Assembly: GCA_008692225.1 (NCBI GenBank)
Contig: VICG01000009.1
Location: forward strand, 744,001 to 808,000
Reading direction: 5' to 3'
Origin: Monilinia fructicola
Taxonomy: Eukaryota; Ascomycota; Leotiomycetes; Helotiales; Sclerotiniaceae
Length of the DNA: 64,000 nucleotides
Part shown: piece by piece, positions 12,793-25,899 of the stretch
Position numbering within the stretch: the first letter of the stretch is position 1
Layout of the letters: each line of letters begins with the position of its first letter
Notes under the pieces: model-generated
What the model saw: the letters and a program-made list of their open reading frames with translations, nothing else
Databases searched by the model: none
Told to the model about the DNA's origin: nothing
Position numbers and translations under genes: made by a program

Positions 12793-15700
12793 TTAACTTA
12801 ATAAATCTATTAAGTCGCCTACCCTACTTTTCGCCACCCCCTCCCATTTGGCTAGCATTTCACACCAAAAACGACCATTTTAACATATTTATAACTCTAT
12901 AAAAAATAAATATAAATTTTTTAAATTTCAATTAAAGCTTTTATATATAATTATTAATAGATTTTGAAAATCTTAAATTCTTACGATTTTTTTTATAAAA
13001 AGTTATAAAAGATTATAGTAAATTAAAAATTCTAATTTTCGATTTATATGTAAATCCTATACAAAATCAAAATCTTTAAAAAAAATTATATTTATTTAAT
13101 AAAAATAATTAAAAATAATCTAAAGAATTTTCAAGAATCTTAAAGCTAATTTAAATTGAATATATTATTTTAATAATATACTATTATTTATAATAAATGT
13201 TTAATATAGATTCTTAGATTTTAACGATAAGATTTTAAATAAAAAATTCCTAATTTCAATTTACTCAATAGTTTTAAATTATTATATATTTTTTAAATAA
13301 TTTATTTACTATATATTAATTAATAGATTCTATAAAAATTTATAGATTATTTTTAATTATTTTTGTTTAGAAATTATAAATATTTATTTTAAAGTTTCAA
13401 TTTTGTATATGATTTCCATACAAATCCTAAACCGAAAATTCTAATTTTCTATAATCTTTTATTACTCTTTATAAAAAAATTATAAGAATTTAAGATTTTC
13501 AGAATCTATTAATAATTATATATAAAAGCTTTAATTAAAATTTAAAAAATTTATATTTATTTTTCGTAAAGTTATAAATACATTAAAATGGCTGTTTTTG
13601 GTGTAAAATGCTAGCCAAATGGGGGGGTGGCGAGAAGTAGGGTAGGCGACTTAAAACCTCAATTATTATCTATTTTTGTATAGTAAATTATAAAAAGATT
13701 ATATAAAAAAAGATTTAGAATAGATTTTTAGCTTTTCTTTTTTTTTAATTGAAATAATAGCTAATTTATTATTAATTCCATTAAAAATATTATTAATAGC
13801 TATTTTAGAGTATCTAAATATAATTAAATATAATTCTATAATATTATTATAAAATTTATATTTATAATTAATAACCTCATTATTATACTAGTATATAATA
13901 ATACACCTACAAAATATAAGATTCTTTTTAAAATCTTTTAAAAAAACATTAACTTCTTATTTACTTTAATATTTATAAACATTAATATAATAATCTTTGC
14001 ATTTATTTATTTCTATAATTAATATTCTAAAAATATCTTTTTTTATTTTTTCAAATTAATATTATTTACAAATATAATAAAATCACTTTTAAAATTTAAT
14101 TATGATTTATAAGGTTTTAAAAAACAAAATATATAAAATAACCCTAAAGCTAATAATATTCATTTTAATTTTAACTCTTATAATTCTTATATTATAATTA
14201 TATTTATAAAGTTTATTAAATTTATAACTTTCCTTTTAATTTTGATTATAAATATTTATATTCTAGTTAAATATTAATCAATAATCTTTGTTAATTACCT
14301 AAAGTTTTTTATTATTTGATAAAATTTCTTTAAATAAATTGATAGTTCTATTTTAACTTTAATTCCCTTTATTATACTTATTATTATTAATTAAATAATT
14401 ATATTAAAAAACCCTTAAATCTTTAACTTTTTATTTATTTAAAAAAATACTAAGATTATTAAAAGAATATTAAAAATTGTATTTCTTAATATCCTAGTTA
14501 TCTAATATAATTATATAATTATTAATTATTCTAATTTATTTTGTGATTTAATAAAAAGAATTCTATAAACAAAACAAATATTGGCTTTGTTGTTAAGAAA
14601 ATTATTATTTAAATATAATATGAACTAATTAGTATTCAATTCTTTATACATGATATTAATCCTAAAATTAATAAAATAATTCATATTATTTTATTTATTA
14701 AATTTCTTAAAATATTTAAACTTTTTATTATTAACGATTTATTAAAGGTAATTATAAAAATATTGTTATTAATTATTATAATCTAAGTTACTAAAATTCC
14801 TATAATTCAGCTAAATATATTTTATTATATTAAATATATACACTATGATATATAAGTAAGTTAGTATTAAGGATTTTTTGATATTAATTATATTAATTCA
14901 TTATAATATATCAATTATTATAAATTCTTTATTATAGATTATAATAATTGCTTTATTACTTTTTAGTAAATTAATAAAAAGTATATCAAATTCATCAAAA
15001 AGAAATTAAACTAGGTTTATAAATATAACAAAGTTATCTTTACAACAATTAATATATTTACTTTTAATTTTATAGCTTCAAAGATTATTTTAATTATATA
15101 AAAGAAAATTATAATTAGCTTTAAATATAAATATAATTCTATTATAATAATATATAAAAATATCAGTTTAACCTTTCAAACCTTTATAATTAAATCCTTT
15201 AAAATTAAAAATATTATATATAAAAAGATTTACTCAGATGTTTTATTTAATAATTATAAAATTACAATCATTACAAAATTTTTAAAGTTTAAATCTAATA
15301 CTTTTATAAAAAAAATTTCTAAGTTTACTATTTTTACTCTTTCTTTATATTAGAATAATATAAATAAAATTATAATCTTTATTACCTTTAATAACTTTGA
15401 TTTTAAGATTTATAAGATAATTAAATCAATCGAATTAATATTGATAAAAAAAACTTTGCTTATATAATCTTTTGTATAATATTATATATACAAAAAATCA
15501 ATATTATATATATTTTAAAACTTTGGATTTATATTAATATATATACTTAAAATCATGGAAAGTATTACTATTATACTTTAATCGATTCCTAGAAACTTTT
15601 AACCTTTCAAAACATTAAGGATTTTTAACCCTAAATTATAACCTATATTCGAAAAAGTATTGAATTATATATATAATAAAAATAATTAATAAATAATAAG

Positions 15701-16617
15701 AATCTGCTTTAAATTAATATTAATTCTATTACTATTTTTAATATTCATAAATAATTTATAATACCTAAAATAATTAATTATATTATTTATTCTTCCTTAT
15801 TTTTTAAATACTTTATAAAAAAAGAGTTTTGATATTTGATATAATATATTTAAGTTTAATATATTGTTTATACATCAAAAAATAAAAGCTATATAATAAA
15901 TGTTAAATAACAAAATAGATTTTTTAACACTTAAAAAAACTTATTTATTTTACTAAATATATTCTAAATTTTATATTTTCTTATATTTCTTTTATAATTA
16001 TTAATATTAAAATTTATAAAGATTTATATATAGAATTAAATCATAAAATCCAGATTCTAATTTTACTTAATCAAAGTATTTATATATTCAACCAATATTA
16101 CTTTGAAATTATTAAAAGTAACTTAGAAATGTTTTAAAACCTTATATATATTGATATTATTAAATTTTTCAACTTTAAATAATCTTTAAAATTAAAATAA
16201 TATAAAAGACTTTATTGCTTAATTTATTATTATATTTAATTTTATAATAAACTTCAAAATACAAAATGGCATATTAAATTTGCTTTATAATTAAATATAT
16301 AATTAAAATCTAATTATTGTTTAAAACTTAAGAAATCTATAATATAATCTACAAAACTTAAAAAATTATTAGAAAAATATAATTAATAAAATTAAAAATG
16401 ATAAAGATCTATATTAGATTATTAATTAATAGAAATTGAACTACAATTTTAAAGCTTTTTTTAAAATATTTAATAAAATTACAATAGAAGATATTATAAT
16501 TAAATTAAAATATTATGATTTAGAATTTTATATAAATTTAATATAATTCATAATTTAAGTTATAATTTATCAATAAGTTAATAAGATTTTAATATACTCT
16601 TATAATTTATTTAGAGA
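12793..16617 (+). repeat. Repeat family R, copy 2 (about 3.0 kb without inserted MITE)
   Basis: It is collinear with 5,690-9,325 once the foldback element at 12,813-13,651 is removed. The repeat enters as TTAACTTAATAAATCTAT and resumes after the insertion with AAAACCTCAATTATTATC, corresponding to TTAACTTTACAAACTTATTAAAGTC in copy 1. Both copies are independently riddled with transitions. No protein motif is readable. Confidence 0.65.
12813..13651. mobile_element. Foldback MITE family F1, copy 2 (839 bp, TA target duplication)
   Basis: The inverted ends AGTCGCCTACCCTACTT / AAGTAGGGTAGGCGACT are identical to copy 1, with TA outside both. The sister host sequence at about 5,695-5,715 has a single uninterrupted TA at the insertion point, so the insertion and TA duplication can be read directly. 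The arms are long and nearly self-complementary, and the interior is A/T only. Differences from copy 1 are mainly transitions. Confidence 0.85.
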
Positions 16618-16870
16618 TTAGTTAAACTATAAAAACTATCTATATTAATAAACAATTTCTTATAATTGTATACTCTAAAAGTAATTATAAACATTATAAA
16701 ATCTTAATTATTATTAAAATTACAAGATTCTATATTCCGGGCATTGATATATTTAAGAGTAATATAAAAAACAATTTAAACAACTTAAACAATTTAAACA
16801 ATTTTTATATAACTAATAAAGATTTTAAAAAAGCTAATATCTTTATCTAAATTAATATAAAATTATATAT

Positions 16871-17619
16871 CCCTAGAGTACTACCACTTTTCTAGCAGGA
16901 TGCCATATATTCGTAAAATCCTCCCTAAATCTTATTATACCGTATATTTTACGTATATAATAGTAAAAGCTTTGAAGCGTTTACATTGAAAAATCTTCGG
17001 AATACTATATTAGCTTTAGAATAACTTCAAAATAACTTCAAATATTAATATACCATTTTTAATCCCACTTCGACTCTTTAATTTCACTTCGATTTTTTAA
17101 CTTTATTTCGATTCTTTAATTTCAATTCAACATTATCAATACCATCAATACTATTAATATTATTGATACCATCAATAGTGAGTCATTCCATTCGTCAAAG
17201 AATTGCTTTTTCTACCTCGCTTCTATTCCCCTATTTCGAAAATCCCTTCCCCTTGAATAACGTATTAACCACTTTAGATTCTAAGTAGTTTCAATACTAC
17301 TACTTAGGTACTAATAATAACAACAATAACAATACTATAGATTTGTAATATACTTAGATATACCAAAATAAAACAATACTAGTATATTTTAAATAAACCA
17401 AAATTATATAATATACTTAAATAAGCTTAGTTTAATATACTAAGATTAATGAATTAAGCTTAAAATAGAATACAGATTATTAATGTTAATTTTTATTCCT
17501 ATACCATATGCTTAAAGATTTATAGATTCTTAAATGTTGTATATCAAAAAACCATTTTGAATATAGAATTATGCTATAAACCGGATATGGCATATGGCCA
17601 TATTTCTAGTACTCTAAGG
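16871..17619. mobile_element. Putative DNA element family F5 with about 12-bp inverted ends
   Basis: The left end CCCTAGAGTACT and right end AGTACTCTAAGG are inverted copies, and inner motifs GATGCCATATATTCG and ATATGGCATATGGCC add further imperfect pairing. TATAT is found just outside both ends, so a TA or longer duplication is possible. The interior around 16,900-17,350 is much less AT-biased than its surroundings, with CTTCGATTCTTTAATTTC-like short direct repeats. No protein. Single copy in this window. Confidence 0.55.
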
Positions 17620-18570
17620 TATATTAAAATAGAAGATCTTTTTTCTAATAATAATATATATATTTTCTATAGATATAAATATATTCTAATCTTAACTTAA
17701 TAATAAAGATATATATATATATTTAATATAATAATTTTATCTCAAACAATCAATAAACTAAAATTAAATAAAAACTTTATTATAAACGCTTTTCTTTATG
17801 AGAATAATTTTTAAAAAATTATAAAAACATTCAAATTTATAAAAAAGATAAATAAAATTTAGAATATATACAATATATAAACAATCTAATTTAAAAAAAA
17901 AGAACTAAACAATAACTTTATATAAAAAATTATATATATTAAATATAATAATAGATCTTAATTAATAATATAATAAACGGTAAATTACTCTCATATTATA
18001 AAAAACAAAAATAATCACTTTTATAATATAAAAATCAAAGTGATTTTATTAAAATACTATTTAGATTCTATATTTTTTAAATAAATTCTATAATATAGTT
18101 TATTTAAAAAATATAGAATCAAAAAGTTTTTAGTAGAATTTATATTAATAAATTAATAATTATATTATTTCGAAATGGAATAACCAAAATGAAATAACTA
18201 AGATAGAATAGATTGAAATAGAATAGCCGAAATAAAATAAATCAAAATCGAATAACTAGAATAAGGGTGCGTTAGAATCGATTTTTTTATAATATTTAAC
18301 CCAATATATTAGCTATATTAAATTTAATATACAATAATCCAAATGCTATATTAAGTCAAATAAAATATTAAACCTATATTAGATCTAATATATAATGATT
18401 TAAACGTTATTGATACTATATTTAATTACATTTAGCTAAATGAAAATACTAGAAAAACATCTTTGTTTTCTTCATTTTTAAAGTATTTTTAAGCTAATAA
18501 AGGTTTAAATATTATATTTATTAATAATAACTTTTATTTACTATAAAAAAATATATTATAATCTTTATTA

Positions 18571-18730
18571 TATTCACAAGTATAAATAAGTCAGTGAAAT
18601 GCATATATTAACTATATAAGTATGATAGAACTAAAGAATATAAATCTATAGAAGTGGAATATTATATTAGAATATTACTATATTAGCGTATAAATACATG
18701 CTTCAATATATATAGTTTAATATTCTAATA
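18571..18730 (-). repeat. 3' LTR of the copia-like element
   Basis: It matches 24,448-24,611 closely. Shared parts include TATTCACAAGTATAAATAAG versus TATTTATAAGTATAAATAAG, ATAAATCTATAGAAGTGG versus ATAAATCTATAAAAGTGG, and the end ATTCTAATA versus ATTCTAACA. The differences are mainly C/T transitions expected of RIP. Confidence 0.7.
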
Positions 18731-19329
18731 CTTTTTTAAAGAAAATACTTTCTTTAATTTTTATAGTTAATTCTTCATCATTTTTAGTATATTCTTAAAT
18801 ATTTTAAAAGCAATCTTAAAACATAACTTGATAAATCTATTTATCATTATATTATTTGTTTAAATGTAATTAATCTTAATTAATCCTTTTTTAATAAAAT
18901 CTTTAATATAATAATAATTTATATTAATATGTTTAAATTGTTTATAAAAATATAAATTAATTATAAATGCTAAAGCTTTTTAACTGTTTTTGTAGGTAAT
19001 TATCTAAACTATTCCTTTATTTTTTATATACTTTAATTATTCTAAATTTTTTAAAAGTCAAATTATTCATTGCTCTTACTTAATAAACATTGCTATTATA
19101 ATCTTTTTCTATTTTGATATTTAAAATAGCTACAAATATTTATTTTTTGCTCGTTTAAAAGATTAATTTACTATAAAATATTGTAATTTCTTTAGAAATA
19201 CTTTTTTAATCGATTTTATTATTTGTTTAATTAGAATTAATATACACTTTAAATATATCTTATAAAAAATTATATTCTTTGCAAATGTTAAATTAAACTC
19301 TTTCAAATCTAAAATATAGCTTTTGTTTA

Positions 19330-20013
19330 CTTAGTGGCGCAAGTGAATATATTTAACACTATATTAAAACGTTCTTAAGATGGTTTTAAGCTATTTTAGT
19401 ATTTTAAGATAATATCAAGCTAGTTTAAGTTAATCTTAAAATAGCTTAAATCGATAAAATATATTAATATATTTTAAGATAGCTTGAAATAGCTTAAGAT
19501 AATTTAATAATTAGAGATTATGTTAAAACCGTATTAACACCGTATTAAAATCATAATTTAATTAATTATAATAATATATAGAAATTTAGAAAATGAGTAA
19601 TTATCAAATTATTATTAGTTATTTAGCCGAATGGTTAAACTGATTTGTTCAAGAAAAAAAGTAACGAAAATAATAATATTATTAATAATACTTTTTTTAA
19701 TTTTTTTTGAAAAAAAAATAGAGAAAATCCACTTTTAAAACTTTATTTTTTAAGATATTTTAAGATATCTTAACACTGTCTCAAAACGGTTAGTGAGTTA
19801 TTGCGACAATGCCGATTTAATACTATTTTAAGATTAGCTTAAAATTAGCTTAAAATAGTGTTAACACCGATTCAAGTAGGTTTTAACTACGTTTTAAGCT
19901 ATTTTAAGTTATTTTAAATTATATTGAATTATGTTAAGCTATTTTAAAATATTCTTAATTGATATTAAGAATATTTTAACATTATCTCAAATTTTATTAA
20001 AAAAGCCATAAAG
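19330..20013 (-). mobile_element. MITE family F2, copy C, nested in the copia element (684 bp)
   Basis: It is inverted relative to copies A and B: CTTAGTGGCGCAAGTG at the left, AAAAAGCCATAAAG at the right, with TA outside both. It is the least altered copy at the CTTAGTGGCGC end. Because it lies inside the copia element, it inserted after that element did. Confidence 0.8.
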
Positions 20014-23000
20014 TAATTATAAATCTTAAATATTTTATAAAAGTTTTAAATATAATATTATAATGTTTAACAAAATTAAACATTAATTACACTAACCTTT
20101 TGAAACTAAAAAAGATATTGGGTTTAATATAAATTATAGAATAAATACAATTACCAATTTTTTGTTAGTATTCATTTATATCAACTAATTCACTATTTAA
20201 ATAAATTAATTGTGATTGATTATAATCCGAAAGTAGAATTTTCTTTAATGTATATTAACTATATAGAAATCTAAAGCAAATAAGTATAATATTTAAATAT
20301 TTTTTTAATTTATAATTAAGATCTTACATTTTCTATCTTAAACAATATATACATTTAAAATCTTACTAATCTTCTTAAGTTTCTTAATATTAAAGTATAT
20401 AAAAAATTGTTTATAAAATTATTTAATATCCTTCTTATATTTAATTATATTAATAATGTTATTAATATAGATAAATAAAACTATATACTTTCAATATATA
20501 TATATAAATATAGATTTACAAAATTTTATACAAATCTTATTTTAAAAAGCTTTTTTTTAAAAAGAAAACTCTAATTTTTATTAATCTACTTTAATCTATA
20601 TAAACTACAAAATATATAGAAAATATAATATTTTTTAATATCTTTACTTTAAAATAGTAAAAAATATATTTTTTCTTTAAAGTAAAATTTGATAAATATA
20701 TTCTTAATATTAAAATAAAAATATTTCAAATCCTTTTTTACTATAATAACTAAAAAAAAACTAAAAGTATCAAACTTAATTATAAAAGTAAAAGTTTTAT
20801 TATAATCCTTTCCCAAAATTTGATTAAATCCTTTAATAACTAATCTAATTTTAAATCTTTTAACCCTATTGTTATAAATTTTAATAATAAAAACTTATCT
20901 AATAAAAACCAAATTCGTTTTATATAGCAAAATGAATTTCTCCTAAATTTTATTTTTAACAAATGTATTAATTTCTTTTTATATTACCAAATATTAATTT
21001 AATATATACTTTTTATTAACTATAACTTTTTGATATATTCTAAAGATCTTAAATCCAAAATTTTTAATTGTTAGCAAAACTAGATTTTTAAAGATTCTTA
21101 AATTATTTATTCAAAAAGTTATAAAGTATAAAGAAATAAAATCTTTTTTTTTATAATCCTTTATATAATTATTTAGAATAGTTATTATAATATATTCAAT
21201 TAGCTTTAAAAGCTTTTTTTAAAAGAATACAAATAAAATTTATTATATCTTTGTATTTCTATGATCTTTTTCTTTATTATTATTTCAATTTTTTTTTATA
21301 ATTATATTTGGATTGAAATATATCTATAAAACTTCTAGGATTAAATATAATAGAAATTTCAATCCTTATAATAATATTCTTTATATTGAGTTTAGTTTTA
21401 ATAATAGAAATTTTCAATATATATAATATCCTTTTCAATATCATCCAATTATAATATTTAGGATTCTGATACTTTTTATTTAATTGAAAACAATTTGGGT
21501 ATAATAACATTTGAAAATATCCATTTTTCGATTAAGATTAATGAGGATTTAAAAGTTTATAATCACCTTTTTAGCTTTCGATTAAATTCGATATTCTTTA
21601 TCCTTTAAGTTTCTATTATATAATTCTTTAATTTTAAATTTATATTATTTCCTTTATAATTCTTGTTAATCGTAACTTTATATAATTAATAAATATATTC
21701 TAATTCTAAAGAATAAACCTTAATATATTTTGTAACATTCTTTAAATATCCTATAAATATACTTATTTTTATTGTATTTTATAATTTATCATATTGTTAT
21801 TCTTTCAAAATAATCTTTGAATTAATATAAATATAACATTTGCTCCCTTAAACCTTGCAAATATTAATATTTGATAAAATGTGTAGTAAAACTTCAAATA
21901 AACTTTGATCAATATTATTTGTATTTAATTTATATTAATACAATTTCTAATATATATATTATATTCTATAACTTTATTCGAAAATTTTAATAGTAAATAA
22001 GCTTTTTTTAATATTACTTTTATATTAAATTTTATAATTTAAATATCATATTTAATAAATCCATTTTAATAAAATAATATAATAATTGTAATTCTAAAAC
22101 AAGTATTTATTTTTTATTTATAAATTGCTTATAGAAATTCTAATGCATTATTAATTCTAATTATTATTATAAAAATTCTAATAACAAATTTAATTTTTTG
22201 CTTTTATTTTTTTAGTATTAATATTATATTTCAAAGGTAGAATTTGATTTATTTTGGTTATGTTATCGATAATGAAAATAAAATATTTATTATTTTAAAA
22301 TATTTTTCAAAATAGATCTATAATATTAAATTAAATCAATTATGATTTATTAAATTTTCGTATATTTAATTAATTTAGGACTTGATTTATTATTTTTGTA
22401 AAAATACAAATTTTGCAAATATTTAAATTTATAGAAATTTTGATAAAATTTTGAAAAGTAATTATTTTATAAAGATTTTTAATCTTATAAAAATTTAAAT
22501 AATTCAAACGTTAATATTAAAAAAAGTATTTTTTCTTTTATAATATAATTATTTTCTTAATTTCGTTTTTAGTATTATTAATAATCTTTATAATAAATAT
22601 ATATAATATTTATATAAATAGCTTTAAATCCTTATAATTAGAATTTATATACAAAATAATATATATTCTTTCTTTAATTCTTGCTTTTATAATCTTAATA
22701 CTTATTAGAATAAAATATATTGCTTTATAATTGAATTTGTTTTTAAGTTTTGCTTTATAAATTTTTTTAGTAAAAAATAAATTAGTTTTAATCCCAATAT
22801 ATATAATATTTTTATTAATAAAATCCTTATATTATTCTTATATATTATATCTATTATTCATTATTAATTTAAACATATAATCTCTTTATTAATTATTATT
22901 CTTTATTGTAAAATAAAAGTTAAATTTTTAAAAAAGAAATACTAATTAAATATATATAAAAAAATACTGATATTAATATACTATAATAATAAAAATACCT

Positions 23001-24447
23001 TATTAATATTGTTTTTAATAAAATAATTATATTTAAATTAAGAATCGTTTTTTTATTATTTGTATTCCCAAAAATAGAATTAATAATATAAATATTATAT
23101 TTGCGTTTCTGATTCTTCCCTTTAAAACTAATTAATTTATATTATTTCTCCTAATATTTATTATTGCCTTTTAAAAAGTATTTTATATATTTAAACTGAA
23201 AATATATCAAAATAAAATAATATGATTTTTTATAAAGTTTATATATGATTATAAATGTATTAATATTAAAATCTATAATAACCTTATTATATCGTTAAAA
23301 TAAAATATATTTTTTGCTTTTCGTAAAATGTATTGATTTAATTGTAAGTTTAGTTTTAGCTTTTTTAATTTAAAAATTTTTAATTTTTAAATTGATAATA
23401 AAAGTATTATTAACAATCTATATAATATTAAAAGTAACCTTATACTTTTTTAAAAGAGAAAATAATAGGTTTTAAAAACAATAATTTATTAGTATAAATA
23501 AAATCTATAATTCAATCTATAAATATAAACTTATATTAAAGCTTTTTAAGCTTATCTTATATATCAATAATAATCATTTTTAAATCAAAAACAAAGCTTT
23601 TAATTTTGAAAAGATATTAATCAATAATAATTTTATCAATTTAAAAGTATTTGATCTTTAAATAATTTTAAAATCTTTTCACTATATTATATTCATTTAC
23701 TAAAGCTTTATTGTTATCTATCAAAAAGCGATAAATGTATAATAATATGCTTATCTTATTTTTACTGAATTTAGTTTTTTTATTAATATCAAAACGAATT
23801 TTAATCTACTTCTTTAAATAAAATATTAGATCTTCAAAGTTTAAAGTAAAATCTCCAACGCTTCTGATTTATACAAATTCTCGTAAAATTATCTCGTATA
23901 TATAAAACTAGCTTTTTTTCAAGTTGAATTTTTATTTGATAGATTTATTTCTTATAATTCTTCTAAATAAAGTTGATAATATACTTGGATTTATAATACT
24001 TAGGTTTTAAATTATTATTATTTATCTTGAATAATTTATATTGAAATTTAAAGATATTATATTGAATTTTAATTGAAAAAAAAACCTTTTAAATTATTAT
24101 AGTAAAGAATATGCTTATTCCAGTTTTTAACTTTTTCTATATAAAAATAAAATAATTTTAAAATAATGAATTCTTAAAGTGATTTTTAATATTTTAATAT
24201 TACTATAATAATCTATACTTTAAAAATTCTTTTTAAATAATAACCCGTAGTTTTTTACTATACTATAATACAATATAAATAACTTTTTTGCTGTAATTAT
24301 TTAATTATAAATTTGCTATATAATTCGTTCGTAAATATTAATGTTATATTGTATTAAAAAGTTTATTATTGATTTTACTTAAATATTATAGACTTTATAA
24401 ATATTTTCAATTGTAGTTTTAAATATAAAACATTTAGGTTTATAATC

Positions 24448-24611
24448 TATTTATAAGTATAAATAAGTTAGTAAAATATATATATTAACTATGTAAATAT
24501 ATATAATAGAACTAAAAAATATAAATCTATAAAAGTGGAATATTATATTAGAATACTATTGTACTAGCGTATAAGCACGTGCCCTAGTACGCGTGACTTC
24601 ATATTCTAACA
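24448..24611 (-). repeat. 5' LTR of the copia-like element
   Basis: It is the longer-preserved LTR, keeping CG-containing sequence (CTAGCGTATAAGCACGTG, TACGCGTGACTTC) that is partly lost in the left copy. Just inside it, the minus strand reads GATTATAAACCTAAATG, which could be an altered tRNA primer-binding site, but this is weak. Confidence 0.65.
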
Positions 24612-25118
24612 TATTATATTTTTTTAAATCTTTTATTTAAATAGTATTATTAGTTAAATATATATTTAGCTATGTTTAATTATATTAATTATATTAGGCT
24701 TAATATATAATATATTTGATATTCGCTCTAATATTTTTGAAAATCGATTTAAATGCACTTTAAAATAACCAAAATAAAAAGATTAGAATAAAATAGCTAA
24801 AATAATTAATCACCTTTGAAATAACTAGAATAGTTAATTATTTTAAAAATAGTTAAAATGGTTGCTTACCTTCGAAATAGCCGAAATAATTAAATTCCGA
24901 AAATAAACCGGAAAATTAGAGTTTTTTTATTTAGTAATACTCGATTAATTAAAATATTAGATTTTATTTAAAAAATATGAAATCTAAGTAGTATTATAAT
25001 AAAATCACCTCGATTTTTATAGTATGAATGTAATTATTTCGACTTTTTATAGTATGAAAGTAATTTACCGTATAATAAATATAGGTAACTAAAACCACTC
25101 CTAATCGTTAATCATCTA

Positions 25119-25370
25119 CTTGGCGTTGTTTTAGGTCAATGCCGGGCTAAAAAATAACTGAAAACAGAATTTATTTTAAAAAATTATAATAAATTAACGA
25201 ATCTACTAAAAATTATAAATAATGCTCTATAGTATTATTAAGTTAAAAAAATAAACGGTTAGTATATTTAAATTCCTAAAAATAGAAGTTTTATAATATA
25301 TAAAAAAGAATTTAAAAGACATACTATTTTATAGATTTTTACCCCGGCATAGACCCAAAACAATACAAAG
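25119..25370 (+). mobile_element. MITE family F3, copy 1 (252 bp, TA-flanked)
   Basis: It begins CTTGGCGTTGTTTTAGGTC and ends GACCCAAAACAATACAAAG, inverted copies with RIP-type differences, with TA outside both ends. It is nearly identical to the copy at 34,723-34,975 along its full length. Non-coding, with a Tc1/mariner-type target site. Confidence 0.85.
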
Positions 25371-25424
25371 TAATATTATTAATAAACGCTATTAATTAAG
25401 CTAAATATAAATAATAATATAAGC

Positions 25425-25557
<133 letters not shown>

Positions 25558-25899
25558 TAATATATATTAAACAAATATATTATATAATTTATATTAACCT
25601 AATTAATAAAATAAGGATTAAAAATATTTATATTATCTCTATCCTTATAATAATTATAAACTATAAATACAAAATGTAAAGGGCTTTTCTTATAAACACC
25701 TTAAAGATTTCCTAACAAATCATAAATTATTTATTTTATTTTTCTCAGTATAACTATATATAATATTAAGCGCATTGTATAATCCGTATAGATTAATTAT
25801 AGTTAAATGAAATCGATTAAGAATTTACTACTATTATTACTATATTTTTGATACTCTAGGATACCTCAATAGAACCTTCCTGCTTTGGGTATATATCTA

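Larger units (their letters stand above)
18571..24611 (-). mobile_element. RIP-degraded full-length Ty1/copia-like LTR retrotransposon
   Basis: Two direct repeats of 160-164 bp bound the element. On the minus strand they begin T(G/A)TTAGAATA and end in CA (or a RIP form of it). TATTA occurs immediately outside both LTRs (18,566-18,570 and 24,612-24,616), a 5-bp target duplication typical of LTR elements. Next to the 3' LTR is a purine run (TTTAAAAAAG). On the minus strand near 20,450-20,480 the frame reads FIYINNIINI, which is what YVDD of a copia reverse transcriptase becomes after G-to-A changes (Val to Ile, Asp to Asn). The copia class rests on this motif alone. An F2 MITE is inserted inside. 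No intact frame remains, so the element is dead. Confidence 0.65.
17977..25071. mobile_element. DNA element family F6, split by a copia retrotransposon
   Basis: The left end ACGGTAAATTACTCTCATA and right end TATGAAAGTAATTTACCGT are inverted copies. The similarity extends inward for about 150 bp on both sides, and again around the ATCGATT..ACGCAC motif. ATAATAA stands outside both ends and may be a 7-bp duplication, though it is a weak signal in A/T-rich DNA. Removing the copia element at 18,571-24,611 leaves an element of about 1.05 kb. The interior carries runs of GAATAACC/GAAATAAC-like repeats. Another end of the family is at 1,655. Confidence 0.6.

Noticed and set aside
21280..21510. 76-codon minus-strand open frame
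   Set aside because: It is inside the degraded copia element; it may be a remnant of its polyprotein but is not a functional gene and has no clear motif.
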